This document shows positions 8,177 to 14,497 of a DNA stretch of 32,075 nt, piece after piece (the stretch's first letter is position 1; each line of letters starts with the position of its first letter). A model generated the notes under the pieces. That model saw nothing but the letters and a program-made list of their open reading frames with translations. It did no database searches and was not told the origin of the DNA. The translations under genes and the position numbers were made by a program. Source of the DNA: a virus; the IMG/VR virus record IMGVR_UViG_3300025815_000059, positions 1 through 32,075 of that record. One strand, given 5' to 3'.

Positions 8177-8289
8177 ACAAACAAGCTTGAGAGACAAGCA
8201 TCGACAGTCAAGGATAAAGACGTTAAAACCCTCGTGATGCTAGGCTCGTGATTGAATAAGGCAGATAGTCAAAAACAATCACAGAAAGC

Positions 8290-8354
8290 TTGACAATACA
8301 GAGTAAAGAGTATAGAGTACAAAAACATCGGGAGTCTGGCTTCGCTTGTCCCGA
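8290..8354 (+). promoter_or_regulatory. Candidate early promoter 2 with 5' hairpin
   Basis: TTGACA (8290-8295), 17-bp spacer, TAGAGT (8313-8318), followed by ACAAA as in promoter 1. The predicted start at about 8325 is followed at once by TCGGGA (8328-8333) pairing with TCCCGA (8349-8354) across a 15-nt loop. The hairpin may protect the 5' end of the early transcript. Confidence 0.6.
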
Positions 8355-8541
8355 GAGTAAAGACCAAACGAGTAATGTCTTAAAACTTTCTGCAGGCTTA
8401 CAGTGTTCGCCTATCAAACGCACCAACCGAACGGCACGGGATATTGTCGGAGCATTGGAGGATCACGGTCAAACGTGTAACGATAATGTGCTAGTGTGAC
8501 CCATACAGTGAGGCGGGCTAGCTTCTATCTCTCTCTGTTAT

Positions 8542-8623
8542 CTTGACAGTTGGCACTGGCTCTGCTAGTGTCAGCACTCAAGGTAATCAAGCCTTGGTAG
8601 CTATAACATGAGAGGTAATAGCA
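8542..8623 (+). promoter_or_regulatory. Leader A: hairpins and a 14-nt ribosome-site block before the first early gene
   Basis: TTGACA (8543-8548) is followed by GGCACT (8552-8557), which pairs with AGTGTC (8567-8572, one G-U pair), and by outer arms CTTGA/TCAAG. A second small hairpin is CAAGG/CCTTG at about 8580-8596. The leader ends with AACATGAGAGGTAA (8605-8618) five bases before the ATG. The -10 candidate TAGTGT (8566-8571) is poor. The same elements occur before the next gene at 8856-8923. Confidence 0.6.
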
Positions 8624-8845
8624 ATGCAAATATCAGCATCAAAAGTTGAGTCATGGACTCGTTGGGCAATGTTCAAAACTGCTAAACTGCACGGACGTAA
8701 GTTCTTCAATTTAGTAGGAGTGCGTGGATTTGTGGCACTGCGTAAATATAAATCACGTGGTTACTGTATCCAAAAATCAGCACTTACAAAACAAGTTCAC
8801 CTTGGACGCTTAACTGTTGGCGTTGGCAAATATAACTTTGCTTAA
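8624..8845 (+). CDS. Early basic hypothetical protein, 73 aa
   Basis: The first convincing plus-strand gene. The start has GAGAGG in front. The product (MQISASKVESWTRWAMFKTA, then HGRKFFNLVGVRGFVALRKY) is rich in Lys and Arg, has no membrane segment and ends VGVGKYNFA. No family is recognised. Small basic proteins in this first early position often act on host functions, but that is only inference from position. It shares its leader design with the GP88-family gene that follows after 78 nt. Confidence 0.65.
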   Translation: MQISASKVESWTRWAMFKTAKLHGRKFFNLVGVRGFVALRKYKSRGYCIQKSALTKQVHLGRLTVGVGKYNFA

Positions 8846-8855
8846 CAGTGTACTG

Positions 8856-8923
8856 CCGATAGGCACTTGACAGAGTGTCTATCATCGGTTACATTGACCG
8901 GAACAACATGAGAGGTAAACAAT
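8856..8923 (+). promoter_or_regulatory. Leader B: long hairpin and 14-nt ribosome-site block before the GP88-family gene
   Basis: CCGAT-AGGCACT (8856-8867) pairs with AGTGTCT (8874-8880) and, after a 3-nt bulge, ATCGG (8884-8888), closing a 6-nt loop TGACAG. TTGACA (8867-8872) sits in the loop, with TACATT (8890-8895) 17 bp later as a possible weak -10. AACATGAGAGGTAA (8905-8918) is identical to the block in leader A and also ends five bases before the ATG. Confidence 0.6.
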
Positions 8924-9568
8924 ATGATTAGACTCAGCAAACCTAGTAAGATGCCTTGTCTATCTTGGTCACTGGAAGCTCTTGTGACTTGTCCGGGTAG
9001 TGTAGGCTCTGATGGTGAGTTAGTGGATGCCTGTAAAGGTTGCTATGCAACATCGGGCAACTACCGATTCAAGAATGTGAAAGCTCCACGTCTTCACAAT
9101 AAAGAAGACTGGAAACGTCACGATTGGGTTGCGGATATGGTGCGTGAGCTAGACAACTCTCGATACTTTCGATGGTTCGATAGCGGTGATATGTACGATG
9201 TTCGTTTGGGATTTAAGATACTTGAAGTAATGCGGTTGACTCCGTGGTGTAAGCACTGGTTACCAACACGCATGCATAAGTTTAAAAAGTTTGTATCGGT
9301 GATCGGTGCGATGGAACAACTCGATAATGTAGTTGTTCGTAAAAGCTCCGACAGCGTTACCGGAGAGACAATTTCAGGATACTGTACCAGTACCATTATC
9401 CCCAATGTAGAGGCCGCTACAAAGGCTATGACAGTCTGTGAGGCCTACGCACGGGAGGGTAAGTGCGGCGAGTGTCGCAAGTGTTGGGATAAAAACGTCA
9501 AAGTAGTGGCGTATCCTGCACATGGGGCAAGTATGATGAAGTTAATCAAAACAAGGATGATTGCATGA
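8924..9568 (+). CDS. GP88-family protein with cysteine clusters
   Basis: A 214-aa protein. The order KMPCLSWSLEALVTCPGS, CKGCYATSGNYRF, YFRWFDSGDMYDVR, HWLPTRM and VVRKSSDSV matches what I know as the phage gene product 88 family. The early CPG/CxxCYA cysteines and the late CEAYAREGKCGECRKCW cluster suggest metal or iron-sulfur binding, perhaps with a radical-SAM-like layout. The biochemical activity is not established as far as I know. The gene is early, right behind a structured leader, and is followed by three tiny genes overlapping by 1-23 nt. The family call is by motif memory, the cofactor idea is inference. Confidence 0.75.
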   Translation: MIRLSKPSKMPCLSWSLEALVTCPGSVGSDGELVDACKGCYATSGNYRFKNVKAPRLHNKEDWKRHDWVADMVRELDNSRYFRWFDSGDMYDVRLGFKILEVMRLTPWCKHWLPTRMHKFKKFVSVIGAMEQLDNVVVRKSSDSVTGETISGYCTSTIIPNVEAATKAMTVCEAYAREGKCGECRKCWDKNVKVVAYPAHGASMMKLIKTRMIA

Positions 9569-9726
9569 GATATGAAATAGACACAATAGAGACATTTTCT
9601 CGATATTACTATGTCGAAGCTGAATCGGCAGAAGAAGCTGAGAAACTCCACGAACAAGGGGTATCAACACTTGAAATCGAGGATTTAGAACACGAATATA
9701 TCCAGTATATTGGAGAGGTGCAATAA
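9565..9726 (+). CDS. Small acidic hypothetical protein, 53 aa
   Basis: ATG 9565 overlaps the TGA of the GP88-family gene (ATGA). The product is MRYEIDTIETFSRYYYVEAE, then SAEEAEKLHEQG and an acidic tail ending YIGEVQ. The YYVEAESAEEAEKL segment resembles small phage proteins of unknown function with a beta-strand and helix (YxVEAxxxEEA). The stop overlaps the next start (TAATG). I give no function. Confidence 0.7.
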   Translation: MRYEIDTIETFSRYYYVEAESAEEAEKLHEQGVSTLEIEDLEHEYIQYIGEVQ

Positions 9727-9860
9727 TGTCTTGGATAACATACGGCTTAATCCTTTGGGTTGGCTTTGTCACCGCACTGTTTATCGGTGCGGGGATAGCC
9801 AAACTACTGGGTTACAAACTGAATGAACCGGAGTATTATGACGATGATAACAGTCAGTAA
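9726..9860 (+). CDS. Small single-pass membrane protein, 44 aa
   Basis: The ATG overlaps the previous stop (TAATG), with GGAG 8 nt upstream. The N-terminal half is one hydrophobic segment (WITYGLILWVGFVTALFIGA, about residues 3-22), then a short basic stretch and an acidic tail YYDDDNSQ. It is probably an inner membrane protein with the acidic end exposed. The function is unknown; an early effect on the host membrane is possible. Confidence 0.65.
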   Translation: MSWITYGLILWVGFVTALFIGAGIAKLLGYKLNEPEYYDDDNSQ

Positions 9861-10047
9861 TGATAATAGAATCAGGGTCAATAACTTAATTGATAAACAG
9901 ACCGGTGAGATACTTGACTTGCTTAACAAAGCGATGGTAATGTTGCATGACACAGGTGACACTGAGTCAGAGACACTAGACCAAGTGATGGTGAGTCTGA
10001 AGTATACCACACAGAAACTACAAGAGTATCGGGAGTATGAACTATGA
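9838..10047 (+). CDS. Hypothetical helical protein, 69 aa
   Basis: I chose ATG 9838 (MTMITVSNDNRIRVNNLIDK) because GGAG lies four bases upstream; ATG 9844 is an alternative with 10-nt spacing. The frame could be read 15 nt further up, but that would lack a ribosome site. The protein is mainly helical (TGEILDLLNKAMVMLHD, DQVMVSLKYTTQKLQEYREY) and acidic. It overlaps the membrane protein gene by 23 nt and the next gene by ATGA. No family is recognised. Confidence 0.65.
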   Translation: MTMITVSNDNRIRVNNLIDKQTGEILDLLNKAMVMLHDTGDTESETLDQVMVSLKYTTQKLQEYREYEL

Positions 10048-10244
10048 TAGACTACGATCCCCAAACAGGGTGTGATGACGGCTACGATGAGGCTATCAAG
10101 TGGTGCATTGAAGAAGTCATCGGTGAAATTCATCGAATAAAAGAGCTTGACAAGTTAAGTGTTGAGGCAGTATACTATGCACTCTTTAACCAAGAAGTTG
10201 AAGAAGCATACAAAGAATATCTAAGGGAGTGTAAAGAACCGTGA
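10044..10244 (+). CDS. Hypothetical acidic protein, 66 aa
   Basis: The ATG overlaps the previous stop. The product MIDYDPQTGCDDGYDEAIKW, then EVIGEIHRIKELDKLSVEAV, is acidic and helical, with three Cys (one at the N-terminus, one in the WCIEE segment, one near the C-terminus). There is no membrane segment. It is placed in a chain of tiny coupled genes between GP88 and the replication genes. No function can be assigned. Confidence 0.65.
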   Translation: MIDYDPQTGCDDGYDEAIKWCIEEVIGEIHRIKELDKLSVEAVYYALFNQEVEEAYKEYLRECKEP

Positions 10245-10420
10245 GATGCAAAGCATGCGATCAATTACTAACAGACTTTGAATCAACAAGGCGTAGTGCA
10301 AACTCTAATGAGTTCATAGACTTATGCAACTCTTGTTACTACATAGTCAAGGATGATCTCGAAGTGATTGAAAGGCCTGACTTAATGAATGTTGAGGATG
10401 AGCTTGACAATTTAGATTAA
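10241..10420 (+). CDS. Small zinc-ribbon protein, 59 aa, GTG start
   Basis: GTG 10241 overlaps the previous TGA (GTGA). The product begins MRCKACDQLLTDFESTRRSA and has LCNSCYY near residue 30, so two CxxC pairs form a likely zinc ribbon, followed by an acidic helical tail. I recognise the CKACD..L.DFEST pattern from small phage proteins of unknown role. The -35 box of the next promoter lies in its last codons. Together with the ribbon at 2943-3152 it makes two separate small zinc proteins. Confidence 0.75.
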   Translation: MRCKACDQLLTDFESTRRSANSNEFIDLCNSCYYIVKDDLEVIERPDLMNVEDELDNLD

Positions 10421-10431
10421 TATGCTATAAT
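10404..10431 (+). promoter_or_regulatory. Consensus promoter of the replication operon
   Basis: TTGACA (10404-10409), 16-bp spacer, TATAAT (10426-10431) with TATGC directly before it, giving an extended -10. Both hexamers are perfect. The transcript would begin at about 10438, just ahead of the long inverted repeat at 10451-10524, and would carry the primase-helicase and polymerase genes. Confidence 0.83.
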
Positions 10432-10450
10432 AACTATATAGCTATTTAGC

Positions 10451-10524
10451 TACATAGCTTTACCAAAGTTTAAGTATTAGAATATATATTCTTCTAACCT
10501 TTGGTTAAACTAGATAGCTATGTA
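10451..10524 (+). repeat. Long imperfect inverted repeat in the replication-operon leader
   Basis: TACATAGCT (10451-10459) pairs perfectly with AGCTATGTA (10516-10524). Inside, TTTACCAAAGTTTAAG faces CTAACCTTTGGTTAAA imperfectly, and the tip is the perfect palindrome AGAATATATATTCT (about 10479-10492). As RNA it would be a long leader stem ending 17 nt before the next ATG; as DNA it could extrude a cruciform. Confidence 0.75.
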
Positions 10525-10541
10525 CTACGGAGACTATACAG

Positions 10542-10727
10542 ATGGAAACAATACCAGATTCAGTGGCACAAGAGATGGCAATGCACATTGCACTCTGTGT
10601 CTGTGCAGACTATGTACAATCTTGGGGCATCACAGAGTTCTTGGAGAAACTCGAAGAATATTCTGAGGATCCTTTGATCCCGGCACTGGCTGTGCATGCA
10701 AACAAGTTGGAGTTAGAGCATGAATGA
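10542..10727 (+). CDS. Hypothetical acidic protein, 61 aa
   Basis: ATG 10542 follows GGAG with about 9 nt spacing, just behind the leader inverted repeat. The product METIPDSVAQEMAMHIALCV, then DYVQSWGITEFLEKLEEY, is acidic and helical, and ends KLELEHE. The stop overlaps the next start (ATGA). No family is recognised; it is the first gene of the replication transcript. Confidence 0.7.
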   Translation: METIPDSVAQEMAMHIALCVCADYVQSWGITEFLEKLEEYSEDPLIPALAVHANKLELEHE

Positions 10728-10911
10728 AATCAGCACGATTGCATTGTTGCAAGAACTGTGTAAACGATTGAGTGATGCAGTCTATGATATTGAACCACAG
10801 TATGATGCTGTACTTACTCCAATGCCTATCCAGTTTTCCTTGGATCTTCATCGAAAGATCGAAGATTACTTGGAAGACTATACCAAAGGAGTAGAAGATG
10901 GCGTTTATTGA
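10720..10911 (+). CDS. Hypothetical helical protein, 63 aa
   Basis: The start overlaps the previous gene. The product MNEISTIALLQELCKRLSDA, then MPIQFSLDLHRKIEDYLEDY, is helical and mildly acidic. It overlaps the primase-helicase gene by 14 nt, and the AAGGAG for that gene lies in its last codons. It is likely co-expressed with the replication proteins. No function can be read from the sequence. Confidence 0.7.
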   Translation: MNEISTIALLQELCKRLSDAVYDIEPQYDAVLTPMPIQFSLDLHRKIEDYLEDYTKGVEDGVY

Positions 10912-12505
10912 GTACGATCTCGCCTGTCCCAAGTGCGATAGCAGTGATGCATTCGGGATAGACGATAAAGGTTGGGGTAAATGTTTCAGTTGTGGTGCCA
11001 ATGTCCCACCAACAGGAAGCTCAACAGCAGAGGTAATAGACTACAAGAGTAGGGTGGGTAAGGTGAAGCAGAGATCGTCCAGTACAGAGGCTTACAATGC
11101 CTCTGAAGGGGTATTCCACAGGCAAATCAAGACTAGGAAACTTGAACTACCCACTGTACAGAAGTATGGTGTCGGTTATCGAGGCAATGATTTAATCTTT
11201 CCTTATGGTGATAACAAAGCCGCAAAGATTCGTATTGATGGTGAGAAGAAGTTCAAGATTGAAGGGAACTGGAATGATGCCAGTGGTTTATTCGGTCAAG
11301 AACGATTCAGTGCCGGTGGTAATCGAGTTCTTGTGGTTGAAGGTGAGTTCGATGCGATGGCCGCATACCAGATGCTTGGATCAAAGTATCCTGTTGTGTC
11401 TGTACGGAATGGTGCTCAGTCTGCACTGAAGGATTGCAAACAGAACTATGAATACCTAGATAGCTTTGATGAGGTGATCTTCTTCTTTGACAATGATAAG
11501 CCCGGACTAGAAGCACAGATGCATTGTGCAGAACTATTCAGTCACAAAGCCAAGTGTATGAAGGGTGTCAATGGATTAAAGGATGCCTGTGACTATCTTG
11601 ATGGGAATCAGAAAGACTTTGTTGATGCTTTCTGGAGAGCAGAACGATGGACTCCTGATGGGATTGTCTCTGGTGCATCGTTGTATGATGCAGTGATGAA
11701 ACCATTAGCCAAGGCTGATGTGATGTACCCCTATGATGGTATGAACAAACTCACATACGGGATCAGGCAGGCTGAGTTAGTCACAGTGACAGCAGGGTCA
11801 GGGCTTGGTAAGTCTCAGTTCCTACGTGAATTGATCTGGCATATCTTGCAGAACACTGAGTCTAACATTGGCTTGATGTTCTTGGAAGAATCCACACGCA
11901 GGACAGGACTATCCTTGATGTCAATGGCGGCATCCAAGCCACTGCACTTGCCAGATACTCAGGTGACGCAGAAGGAAAAGGATGATGCCTTTGAAGCAAC
12001 TCTGGGGACTGATCGGGTATTCCTATTCGATCACTTTGGTTCCTCCGATGTGGATAATATCGTCAACAGAGTGCGTTATTTAGCCAAGGTTGTGGGATGT
12101 GAGTACGTTTTTGTTGACCATATCAGTATCATTGTGTCAGCACAGTCCAATGGCGATGAACGGAAAGCTATCGATGAGATCATGACCAAGCTCCGTATGC
12201 TTGTGCAGGAGACTGGAATTGCATTGATTGTTGTCTCGCATCTGAAACGTCCTGAATCCAAAGGACATGAAGAAGGTGCGGCTACATCTCTTGCACAGCT
12301 ACGAGGATCTGGATCAATCGCACAGCTATCGGATATGGTGATCGGACTTGAACGCAATGGACAGCATGACGATCCGATTGAACGCAACACAACTCGTGTA
12401 CGGGTGCTCAAGAATCGATTCAGTGGGATTACTGGTAAGGCCTGTGCTTTACTGTATGATCTTGAGTCCGGGCGTATGTCGGAGATTGATGAGGAAGCAT
12501 TATGA
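10898..12505 (+). CDS. DNA primase-helicase (T7 gp4-like)
   Basis: A 535-aa protein. The N-terminal zinc-binding domain has C10, C13, C29 and C32 (CPKC and CFSC). The TOPRIM primase fold shows VVEGEFDAMAA (about 145) and FFFDNDKPG (about 198). The RecA-like helicase has Walker A TAGSGLGKS (about 300), FLEESTRRT, Walker B YVFVDHISII, and VVSHLKRP. It unwinds DNA and makes primers at the phage fork. AAGGAG lies six bases before ATG 10898. The domain order and length match T7 gp4. It works with the polymerase and SSB encoded downstream. Confidence 0.95.
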   Translation: MAFIEYDLACPKCDSSDAFGIDDKGWGKCFSCGANVPPTGSSTAEVIDYKSRVGKVKQRSSSTEAYNASEGVFHRQIKTRKLELPTVQKYGVGYRGNDLIFPYGDNKAAKIRIDGEKKFKIEGNWNDASGLFGQERFSAGGNRVLVVEGEFDAMAAYQMLGSKYPVVSVRNGAQSALKDCKQNYEYLDSFDEVIFFFDNDKPGLEAQMHCAELFSHKAKCMKGVNGLKDACDYLDGNQKDFVDAFWRAERWTPDGIVSGASLYDAVMKPLAKADVMYPYDGMNKLTYGIRQAELVTVTAGSGLGKSQFLRELIWHILQNTESNIGLMFLEESTRRTGLSLMSMAASKPLHLPDTQVTQKEKDDAFEATLGTDRVFLFDHFGSSDVDNIVNRVRYLAKVVGCEYVFVDHISIIVSAQSNGDERKAIDEIMTKLRMLVQETGIALIVVSHLKRPESKGHEEGAATSLAQLRGSGSIAQLSDMVIGLERNGQHDDPIERNTTRVRVLKNRFSGITGKACALLYDLESGRMSEIDEEAL

Positions 12506-12873
12506 TTACCGATGTAAATCGCATCGGAGATATCGCAGAGCACTATGCAATCACATACTTATGGGACAATGGATACGAAGTCTTTAAAAATTGTGGTTGT
12601 ACTGGGCCTGTGGACTTGATTGCGATGGCAGAAGATGGTACAATAATACTGATTGATGTGAAAACAACCAGAATAAATTCTGTAACCGGTAGCATTAAGA
12701 ATTTAAATTCACTTACGGATTTGCAGAAAGAGCTTGGTGTACAAGTGCTAGGCTTTGATAAAGATTCACGAAAATTAGAATTTGTTAGGCACAGACATGA
12801 AACAACTTATAGTAGATATCGAGACGAACAGCAAACACAACTTGATTTGGATTGCAGTGACGCAGGATGTTGA
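12502..12873 (+). CDS. PD-(D/E)XK endonuclease, Holliday-junction-resolvase-like
   Basis: A 123-aa protein that starts on ATGA overlapping the primase stop, with GAGGA upstream. RIGDIAEHYAITYLWDNGYE, then GPVDLIAMAEDG and IILIDVKTT form the E..GxxD..DxK layout of the PD-(D/E)XK nuclease fold, as in archaeal Hjc-like resolvases. It may replace T7 gp3 in resolving replication branches and degrading host DNA. The last 25 codons lie over the polymerase start in another frame and look unlike a conserved tail (HETTYSRYRDEQQTQ). The fold is fairly clear; the substrate is inferred. Confidence 0.78.
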   Translation: MITDVNRIGDIAEHYAITYLWDNGYEVFKNCGCTGPVDLIAMAEDGTIILIDVKTTRINSVTGSIKNLNSLTDLQKELGVQVLGFDKDSRKLEFVRHRHETTYSRYRDEQQTQLDLDCSDAGC

Positions 12874-14452
12874 GACAGGAGAAATACAATGTCATACAGA
12901 GCCATCAACCCTTACGCCGTTGGTAAAGGCATACGATCAAATCATCGGTCACAACTTAATTGGTTTCGATGCTCCGGTGTTGCGGAGAGTTTGGAACATT
13001 GGGATACCGAAATCGAAAGCGGTAGACACATTGATTCTTTCAAGGCTTTTGAATCCACAACTCGAAGGCGGTCACAGCTTGAGAGTTTGGGGGAATAGAC
13101 TGAACAATGAAAAGATTCATTTTGCCTTTGAGGACTTTGATGGTGGGCTTACTGAAGAGATGCGTTTGTACTGTATACAGGACGTTAAGGTCACTCGTGA
13201 TCTATATAAGCACCTTATGCAAGGCTTTAAAACGTGGCGTGATGCCTCGCAGAGTATACTATTGGAGCACGACATCGCAGTTATCTGCAGAAACCAAGAA
13301 ACCAATGGGTTTAAATTGGATCTACCGAAGGCTATGTCTTTACGTGCTGAACTGGCAGATCAGATGGACGTTATTGAAACTGAACTTCAAAGTCAGTTTG
13401 AACCGATTGTTGAAGAGCGTTGGTCTGAGAAGACTGGTAAGAGACTGAAGGATAAAGTAACAATCTTCAATGTTGGTAGCCGTAAACAAATCTCTGAACG
13501 ATTGATGACACTTGGATGGAAACCAGAGAAGTTCACAGAGAAAGGCCAACCCATTGTGGATGAGTCTACCTTGGAAGGGATCGAGATACCGGAGGCTCAG
13601 AAGATTGCTGAGTATCTGATGATACAGAAGAGACTTGGATTGCTCGATTCTTGGATTAAGAATGTTGATCCTGTCGATCATCGAGTACACGGTGCGATCA
13701 TCACCAATGGTGCAGTCACCGGACGTATGACGCATCATAGTCCCAACATGGGACAGGTGCCAAGTGTGAACAAGCCTTACGGGAAGGAATGCCGGGAGCT
13801 TTGGTGTGTTGACGATGGGAATGTGTTAGTTGGCACAGACTTGGCAGGGATTGAGTTACGTTGTCTTGCTCACTACATGCAGTGTGATGAATGGACAGAG
13901 GAATTATTAAATGGCGACATCCATCAGAAGAATGCTGATCTCACCGGGATCACTAGACCTCAAGCAAAGACACTTATCTATGCGACCTTGTATGGTGCAG
14001 GGCCAACAAAAATTGGCAATATTGTTGGCGGCGGGGCGAAAGAAGGGAATGAAATCTTATTTCGTTTTTATCGTAACACCCCTAAGCTCCAACAACTTAT
14101 GGAAAAAGTTCAGAAAGTGGCGGCAAAAGGGTATGTACCCGGCCTTGATGGTCGAAGAATACTGGTCAGAAGCGAGCATGCGGCACTCAACAGCCTGCTT
14201 CAAGGGTGCGGTGCTATTATTGCAAAGCAATGGGCTATCGAAGCACACAAGCAGTTTAAGTCCCAAGGACTCAGTGTTAAGCAAGTTGCGTTTGTACATG
14301 ACGAAATACAAATTGAAACAGCGGAGAAAGATGGTGAACAAGTTGCACAAATCATGTGCGATGCGGCCTCACAAGCCGGGATTACCTTGGGCTTTCGATG
14401 CCCAGTAGATGCCGAATCAAAGATAGGCAGAAATTGGTTTGACACACACTAA
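12797..14452 (+). CDS. DNA polymerase, family A with 3'-5' exonuclease (T7 gp5-like)
   Basis: A 551-aa protein. I chose ATG 12797 (MKQLIVDIET); an in-frame TTG lies 15 nt upstream. Exonuclease motifs are VDIET (residues 6-10), IIGHNLIGFDAP and YCIQDVKVTRDLY. Polymerase motif A is TDLAGIELRCLAHY (about 346), motif B is RPQAKTLIYATLYGAG, and motif C is FVHDEIQIE (about 497). It is shorter than T7 gp5, so insertions such as a full thioredoxin-binding loop are probably absent. It overlaps the endonuclease gene by 77 nt. Its stop codon lies in the promoter of the SSB gene. Confidence 0.95.
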   Translation: MKQLIVDIETNSKHNLIWIAVTQDVETGEIQCHTEPSTLTPLVKAYDQIIGHNLIGFDAPVLRRVWNIGIPKSKAVDTLILSRLLNPQLEGGHSLRVWGNRLNNEKIHFAFEDFDGGLTEEMRLYCIQDVKVTRDLYKHLMQGFKTWRDASQSILLEHDIAVICRNQETNGFKLDLPKAMSLRAELADQMDVIETELQSQFEPIVEERWSEKTGKRLKDKVTIFNVGSRKQISERLMTLGWKPEKFTEKGQPIVDESTLEGIEIPEAQKIAEYLMIQKRLGLLDSWIKNVDPVDHRVHGAIITNGAVTGRMTHHSPNMGQVPSVNKPYGKECRELWCVDDGNVLVGTDLAGIELRCLAHYMQCDEWTEELLNGDIHQKNADLTGITRPQAKTLIYATLYGAGPTKIGNIVGGGAKEGNEILFRFYRNTPKLQQLMEKVQKVAAKGYVPGLDGRRILVRSEHAALNSLLQGCGAIIAKQWAIEAHKQFKSQGLSVKQVAFVHDEIQIETAEKDGEQVAQIMCDAASQAGITLGFRCPVDAESKIGRNWFDTH

Positions 14453-14467
14453 GTAGTGTGATATAAT
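14439..14467 (+). promoter_or_regulatory. Perfect consensus promoter with a dyad in the spacer, before SSB
   Basis: TTGACA (14439-14444), 17-bp spacer, TATAAT (14462-14467), with an extended -10 TGA. The spacer is the inverted repeat CACACTA-AG-TAGTGTG (14445-14460), placing a symmetric site exactly between the two boxes. The polymerase stop codon is inside it. It would raise SSB expression independently of the operon, and a repressor on the dyad would block it. Confidence 0.83.
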
Positions 14468-14497
14468 ATATAGATACTACCAAGTAAGGAGAATAGT

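Larger units (their letters stand above)
7634..8623. other. Divergent control region of about 1 kb without convincing genes
   Basis: Only short frames without ribosome sites occur here. The first part (7640-7900) is AT-rich with runs such as CTATATAG and an inverted repeat GGCCTA-CTATA-TAGGCC at 7831-7847. Further on are a perfect 12-bp palindrome (7946-7957), AGTCT-TAAC-AGACT near 8000, at least two plausible plus-strand promoters, and several hairpins close to their predicted transcript starts. It separates the minus-strand late block from the plus-strand early block, so it is the natural place for early promoters and possibly the replication origin. The origin role is inference; I see no tRNA. 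Confidence 0.6.

Noticed and set aside
8010-8237. Plus-strand frame of 75 codons in the control region
   Set aside because: No ribosome site, unusual composition (His, Ile, Lys), and candidate promoter elements lie inside it. Treated as chance.
8223-8426. Minus-strand frame of 67 codons in the control region
   Set aside because: It lies on the opposite strand to the early genes, has no ribosome site and covers promoter 2.
8290-8499. Plus-strand frame of 69 codons starting with TTG
   Set aside because: Its first codons are the TTGACA of a promoter and it has no ribosome site. The promoter reading explains the sequence better.
8370-8520. Possible tRNA in the structured part of the control region
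   Set aside because: No cloverleaf with a T-arm GGTTC box or anticodon arm could be built; only short isolated stems.
12076-12543. 155-codon minus-strand frame opposite the primase-helicase
   Set aside because: A shadow of the helicase coding frame without ribosome site or family resemblance.
14444-14461. CACACTA/TAGTGTG read as a terminator after the polymerase gene
   Set aside because: No T-run follows and the sequence between the boxes is exactly a promoter spacer, so an operator reading is preferred.
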